Shown here: piece by piece, positions 61,076 through 64,000 of the stretch
Numbering within the stretch: the first letter of the stretch is position 1
Layout of the letters: each line of letters begins with the position of its first letter
DNA from: Microbacterium sp. cx-55
GTDB lineage: Bacteria > Actinomycetota > Actinomycetes > Actinomycetales > Microbacteriaceae
Length of the DNA stretch: 64,000 nucleotides
Reading direction: 5' to 3'
NCBI RefSeq assembly: GCF_021117345.1
Contig: NZ_CP088261.1
Span: forward strand, 1,612,001 to 1,676,000
Program-made: the position numbers and the translations under genes
Notes under the pieces: model-generated
The model's database searches: none
Told to the model about the DNA's origin: nothing
Seen by the model: the letters and a program-made list of their open reading frames with translations, nothing else

Positions 61076-62284
61076 GTGGCCGAAATTTCGGACGTCTATT
61101 TCGTCGACGGCATGCGGACCCCGTTCGGTCGCGCCGGCGAGAAGGGCATGTACTGGAACACCCGTGCGGACGACCTGGTGGTCAAGACGATCATCGGTGT
61201 GATGGAGCGAAACCCCGATGTTCCGGCTGATCGCATCGACGATGTCGCGATCGCCGCGACGAGCCAGACCGGAGATCAAGGTCTCACCCTGGGCCGTTCA
61301 GCGGCGATCCTTGCGGGGCTGCCGATGACCGTTCCCGGATTCGCCATCGACCGCATGTGCGCGGGCGCGATGACGAGTGTCACGACGATGGCCGGTTCGA
61401 TCGGCATCGGGATGTACGACGTCGCCCTGGCCGGCGGTGTCGAGCACATGGGGCACCACCCCATCGGCGCGAACACCGACCCCAACCCGCGGTTCGTGGC
61501 CGAGAAGATGGTGGACCCCGGCGCCCTCAACATGGGGGTGACCGCCGAGCGCATCTTCGATCGTTTTCCCCATCTGACCAAGGAGCGCAGCGACCGTTTC
61601 GGTATGCGGAGCCAGCAGAAGGTGCAGGCGGCCTACGACGCGGGAAAGATCCAGCCGGATCTCGTCACGGTCGGAACGAAAGACGCCTCCGGCGCGTGGG
61701 GACTGGCGACCGAGGACGAGGGGCGCCGCCCGCAGACCACGATGGAAGATCTCGCAGGTTTGAAGACGCCCTTCCGCCCGCACGGCCGGGTCACGGCGGG
61801 CACGTCCTCCCCGCTCACCGACGGCGCCACGATGGGCCTCTTGGCCGGTGCTGCCGCAGTCAAGGAGCTCGGCCTTCGCCCGAAGATGCGACTCGTGTCC
61901 TTCGCCTACGCCGGAGTCCAGCCCGAGATCATGGGAATCGGACCGATCCCGTCGACCGAGAAGGCGCTGCGTAAAGCTGGCCTGGGGATCGACGACATCG
62001 GCCTGTTCGAGTTGAACGAGGCGTTCGCCATCCAAGTCGTGTCGTTGCTCGACCACTTCGGTATCGACGACGACGATCCCCGCGTGAACCCGTGGGGTGG
62101 GGCGATCGCCTTCGGGCACCCGCTCGCCGCATCCGGCGTCCGTCTCATGATCCAGCTCGCTGCGCAGTTCCAGGAGCGCCCCGACGTCCGGTACGGGCTC
62201 ACCGCCATGTGCGTGGGTCTCGGTCAGGGCGGGTCCGTCATCTGGGAGAACCCGTCCTTCGACGGCAAGAAGAGGAAGAAGTGA
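61076..62284 (+). CDS. fadA: Acetyl-CoA C-acyltransferase (thiolase)
   Basis: 402 residues from GTG 61076. The nucleophile Cys is in AIDRMCAGAMTSVTTMAG, the FELNEAFAIQVVSLLDHF motif holds the second region, NPWGGAIAFGHPLAASG the catalytic His, and MCVGLGQGGSVIW the second Cys. Cleaves 3-ketoacyl-CoA in beta-oxidation; it could also run in reverse to make acetoacetyl-CoA. The stop overlaps the next start (GTGA), so it is coupled to fadB. Confidence 0.93.
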   Translation: MAEISDVYFVDGMRTPFGRAGEKGMYWNTRADDLVVKTIIGVMERNPDVPADRIDDVAIAATSQTGDQGLTLGRSAAILAGLPMTVPGFAIDRMCAGAMTSVTTMAGSIGIGMYDVALAGGVEHMGHHPIGANTDPNPRFVAEKMVDPGALNMGVTAERIFDRFPHLTKERSDRFGMRSQQKVQAAYDAGKIQPDLVTVGTKDASGAWGLATEDEGRRPQTTMEDLAGLKTPFRPHGRVTAGTSSPLTDGATMGLLAGAAAVKELGLRPKMRLVSFAYAGVQPEIMGIGPIPSTEKALRKAGLGIDDIGLFELNEAFAIQVVSLLDHFGIDDDDPRVNPWGGAIAFGHPLAASGVRLMIQLAAQFQERPDVRYGLTAMCVGLGQGGSVIWENPSFDGKKRKK

Positions 62285-64000
62285 GCGCGACCACCGTGAC
62301 GAACTACGACGCCATCGATTTCTCGCCGCTCGATGCCTTCACCGCCGATGAGGTGGTGACCCACTCCCCCGTTCGCGACATCCGGCTGCCCTCCGGGAAC
62401 GTTCTCGCACTGATCACGCTCGACAACGGCCGCGACCACACCCGACCGAACACCCTCGGGCCGGCCACGCTCGCGGAGCTCAACGACACGCTGAGCACCC
62501 TGCGTGCCCGCGCGGCCGCGGGCGAAATCCAGGCCGTCGGCATCACCGGCAAGCAGTACATCCTCGCGGCCGGCGCCGACCTCTCCCAGGTCTCGCAGGT
62601 GCCCTCCCGCGATGCGGCGAAGCTGATCGCGCAGCGCGGACACCAGGTGCTCGGCCAACTCTCGACGCTCGGCGTTCCGTCGTTCGCGTTCGTGAACGGG
62701 CTCGCGCTCGGTGGCGGGGTCGAGGTTGCCCTCAACTCGACCTACCGCACCGTGGACTCGTCCGCTGCCGCCATCGCGCTGCCCGAAGTGTTCCTCGGCA
62801 TCATCCCTGGATGGGGCGGCGCCTACCTTCTGCCGAATCTGATCGGAATCGAGAACGCCCTCGAGGTCGTCATCTCGAACCCGTTGAAGCAGAACCGCAC
62901 ACTCAAGCCGCAGCGCGCGTTCGAACTCGGCATGTTCGACGCGATCTTCTCGCCGGCGACCTACCTGGAGGACTCGCTCTCGTGGGCCGATCGTGTGCTC
63001 ACGGGAGCTCAGAAGGTCGTCCGGAAGAACGAGCCCGGAAAAATCGAGCGACTTACAAAGTGGCCGGTGGCGATCAAGATGGCTCGCTCCATGCTGGAGA
63101 GCCGAATCGGCACCGTCCCCCGTTCGCCGTACGTCGCCCTCGAGCTGCTCGAAAAGGCGCGGAGCGGCACGAAAGAAGAGGGTTTCGCCCGAGAGGACGA
63201 CGCCCTCGCCGACCTCGTCGCGGGCGACCAGTTCGCGGCATCGATGTACGCGTTCGATCTCGTACAGAAGCGCGCCAAGCGCCCCGTCGGCGCGCCCGAC
63301 AAGTCACTGGCGAAGAAGGTCACCAAGGTGGGCATCATCGGCGCGGGGCTCATGGCCAGCCAGTTCGCGCTGCTGTTCGTGCGCCGACTCAAGGTGCCCG
63401 TGCTGATCACCGACCTCGATCAGGCCCGCGTCGACAAGGGCGTGGCGCACATCCACGACGAGATCGGCGCGCTCGAGGCCAAGGGTCGGCTTGACGGCGA
63501 CACGGCGAACCAGCTCCGTGCGCTCGTCCGCGGCACGACCGACACATCCGAGTTCGCCGACTGCGACTTCGTGATCGAGGCGGTGTTCGAAGAGGTGGGC
63601 GTGAAACAGCAGGTGTTCGCCGGAATCGAACCGATCATCGCCCCGGACGCGATCCTCGCGACGAACACGTCATCGCTCTCCGTCGCGGAGATCGGCGCTC
63701 ACCTCGCCCACCCCGAGCGTCTCGTCGGCTTCCACTTCTTCAACCCCGTCGCGGTCATGCCGCTGATCGAGGTCGTCAAGACGCCGACGACCAACGAGCA
63801 GACGCTGTCCACCGCGTTCGTGGTCGCGAGGGGACTCGGCAAGAATGCCGTTCTGACGGCGGATGCGCCCGGCTTCGTCGTCAACCGTCTCCTGGCGAAG
63901 GTCATGGGGGAGGCGGCGCGTGCGGTCTACGAAGGAACCCCCCTCATGACCGTCGAGAAGGCGTTCGCGCCGCTCGGATTGCCCATGTCGCCGTTCCAGC
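62281..64000 (+). CDS. fadB: Fatty-acid oxidation multifunctional protein (enoyl-CoA hydratase / 3-hydroxyacyl-CoA dehydrogenase), partial
   Basis: At least 573 residues; the gene continues past the right edge. GTG 62281 overlaps the thiolase stop. Crotonase half: ITGKQYILAAGADLSQVS, FVNGLALGGGVEVALN, and LPEVFLGIIPGWGGAYLLPN with the active-site residues. Dehydrogenase half: KVGIIGAGLMASQFALLF (NAD-binding), LATNTSSLSVAEI and GFHFFNPVAVMPLIEVV (catalytic His). With the thiolase it completes a beta-oxidation cycle. Confidence 0.95.
   Translation, partial: MSATTVTNYDAIDFSPLDAFTADEVVTHSPVRDIRLPSGNVLALITLDNGRDHTRPNTLGPATLAELNDTLSTLRARAAAGEIQAVGITGKQYILAAGADLSQVSQVPSRDAAKLIAQRGHQVLGQLSTLGVPSFAFVNGLALGGGVEVALNSTYRTVDSSAAAIALPEVFLGIIPGWGGAYLLPNLIGIENALEVVISNPLKQNRTLKPQRAFELGMFDAIFSPATYLEDSLSWADRVLTGAQKVVRKNEPGKIERLTKWPVAIKMARSMLESRIGTVPRSPYVALELLEKARSGTKEEGFAREDDALADLVAGDQFAASMYAFDLVQKRAKRPVGAPDKSLAKKVTKVGIIGAGLMASQFALLFVRRLKVPVLITDLDQARVDKGVAHIHDEIGALEAKGRLDGDTANQLRALVRGTTDTSEFADCDFVIEAVFEEVGVKQQVFAGIEPIIAPDAILATNTSSLSVAEIGAHLAHPERLVGFHFFNPVAVMPLIEVVKTPTTNEQTLSTAFVVARGLGKNAVLTADAPGFVVNRLLAKVMGEAARAVYEGTPLMTVEKAFAPLGLPMSPFQ

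Overview
The window is chromosomal DNA of a high-GC Gram-positive bacterium, most likely a Microbacterium or close relative (Microbacteriaceae, Actinomycetota). The reasons are strong GC bias at third codon positions, many GTG starts, 4-bp ATGA/GTGA overlaps, and lineage-typical genes and order: DUF3000 next to RNase D, DUF349, rarA-rpsD-alaS-ruvX-mltG-aroECKB, yebC-ruvCAB-yajC-secDF-rel, and a DUF7882-type small protein. No prophage, integrase, transposase, CRISPR array or rRNA gene is visible. The genes at both window edges (carB, fadB) are cut by the edge.

Region by region: (1) 1-5727, minus strand: pyrimidine operon pyrR-pyrB-pyrC-(PH-like membrane protein)-carA-carB. (2) 5852-12373, plus: a tightly overlapping six-gene mevalonate pathway operon (mevalonate kinase, diphosphomevalonate decarboxylase, phosphomevalonate kinase, type 2 IPP isomerase, HMG-CoA reductase, HMG-CoA synthase). 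It ends at a hairpin facing a convergent metallo-beta-lactamase/Rieske fusion protein. (3) 14113-28566: nusB, efp, aroQ, then a quinate/shikimate catabolic insert (dehydroshikimate dehydratase, quinate/shikimate dehydrogenase, MHS transporter) around palindromic operators. After it come aroB-aroK-aroC-aroE-mltG-ruvX-alaS and a small membrane protein. (4) 28579-33372: rpsD, rarA, a small TM protein, a DUF349 protein and a solitary AbiEi-like protein. (5) 33359-43590, minus: rel, secF-secD-yajC, ruvB-ruvA-ruvC, yebC, pdxT-pdxS. (6) 43680-49105: divergent pdxR-pdxY, then a lipoprotein, a HIT protein and thrS. (7) 49105-53456, the most accessory-looking part: a palindromic repeat array, an ArsB-type permease, an NTF2-like protein, four tRNA genes on two facing units, a long inverted repeat, a 19-bp tandem repeat, small hypotheticals and a PemK-like protein. 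(8) 53479-64000: amt, zapE, rhodanese sulfurtransferase, SufE, a RibD-C reductase, an alpha/beta hydrolase, DUF3000, RNase D, and the fatty-acid oxidation pair thiolase plus FadB.

How it fits together: three biosynthetic blocks (pyrimidine, aromatic, vitamin B6) and information/repair genes form an ordinary core. Two accessory pathway blocks appear set into that core: the mevalonate operon with its convergent fusion gene between pyrR and nusB, and the shikimate-catabolism genes between aroB and aroQ. The second makes the aroQ reading frame translationally coupled to a catabolic gene. I did not find a convincing wholly new defence or mobile system. The best candidates for undescribed biology are the palindromic array upstream of the ArsB-type permease, the Rieske/MBL fusion beside the mevalonate operon, and the operator pair that probably controls the shikimate locus.
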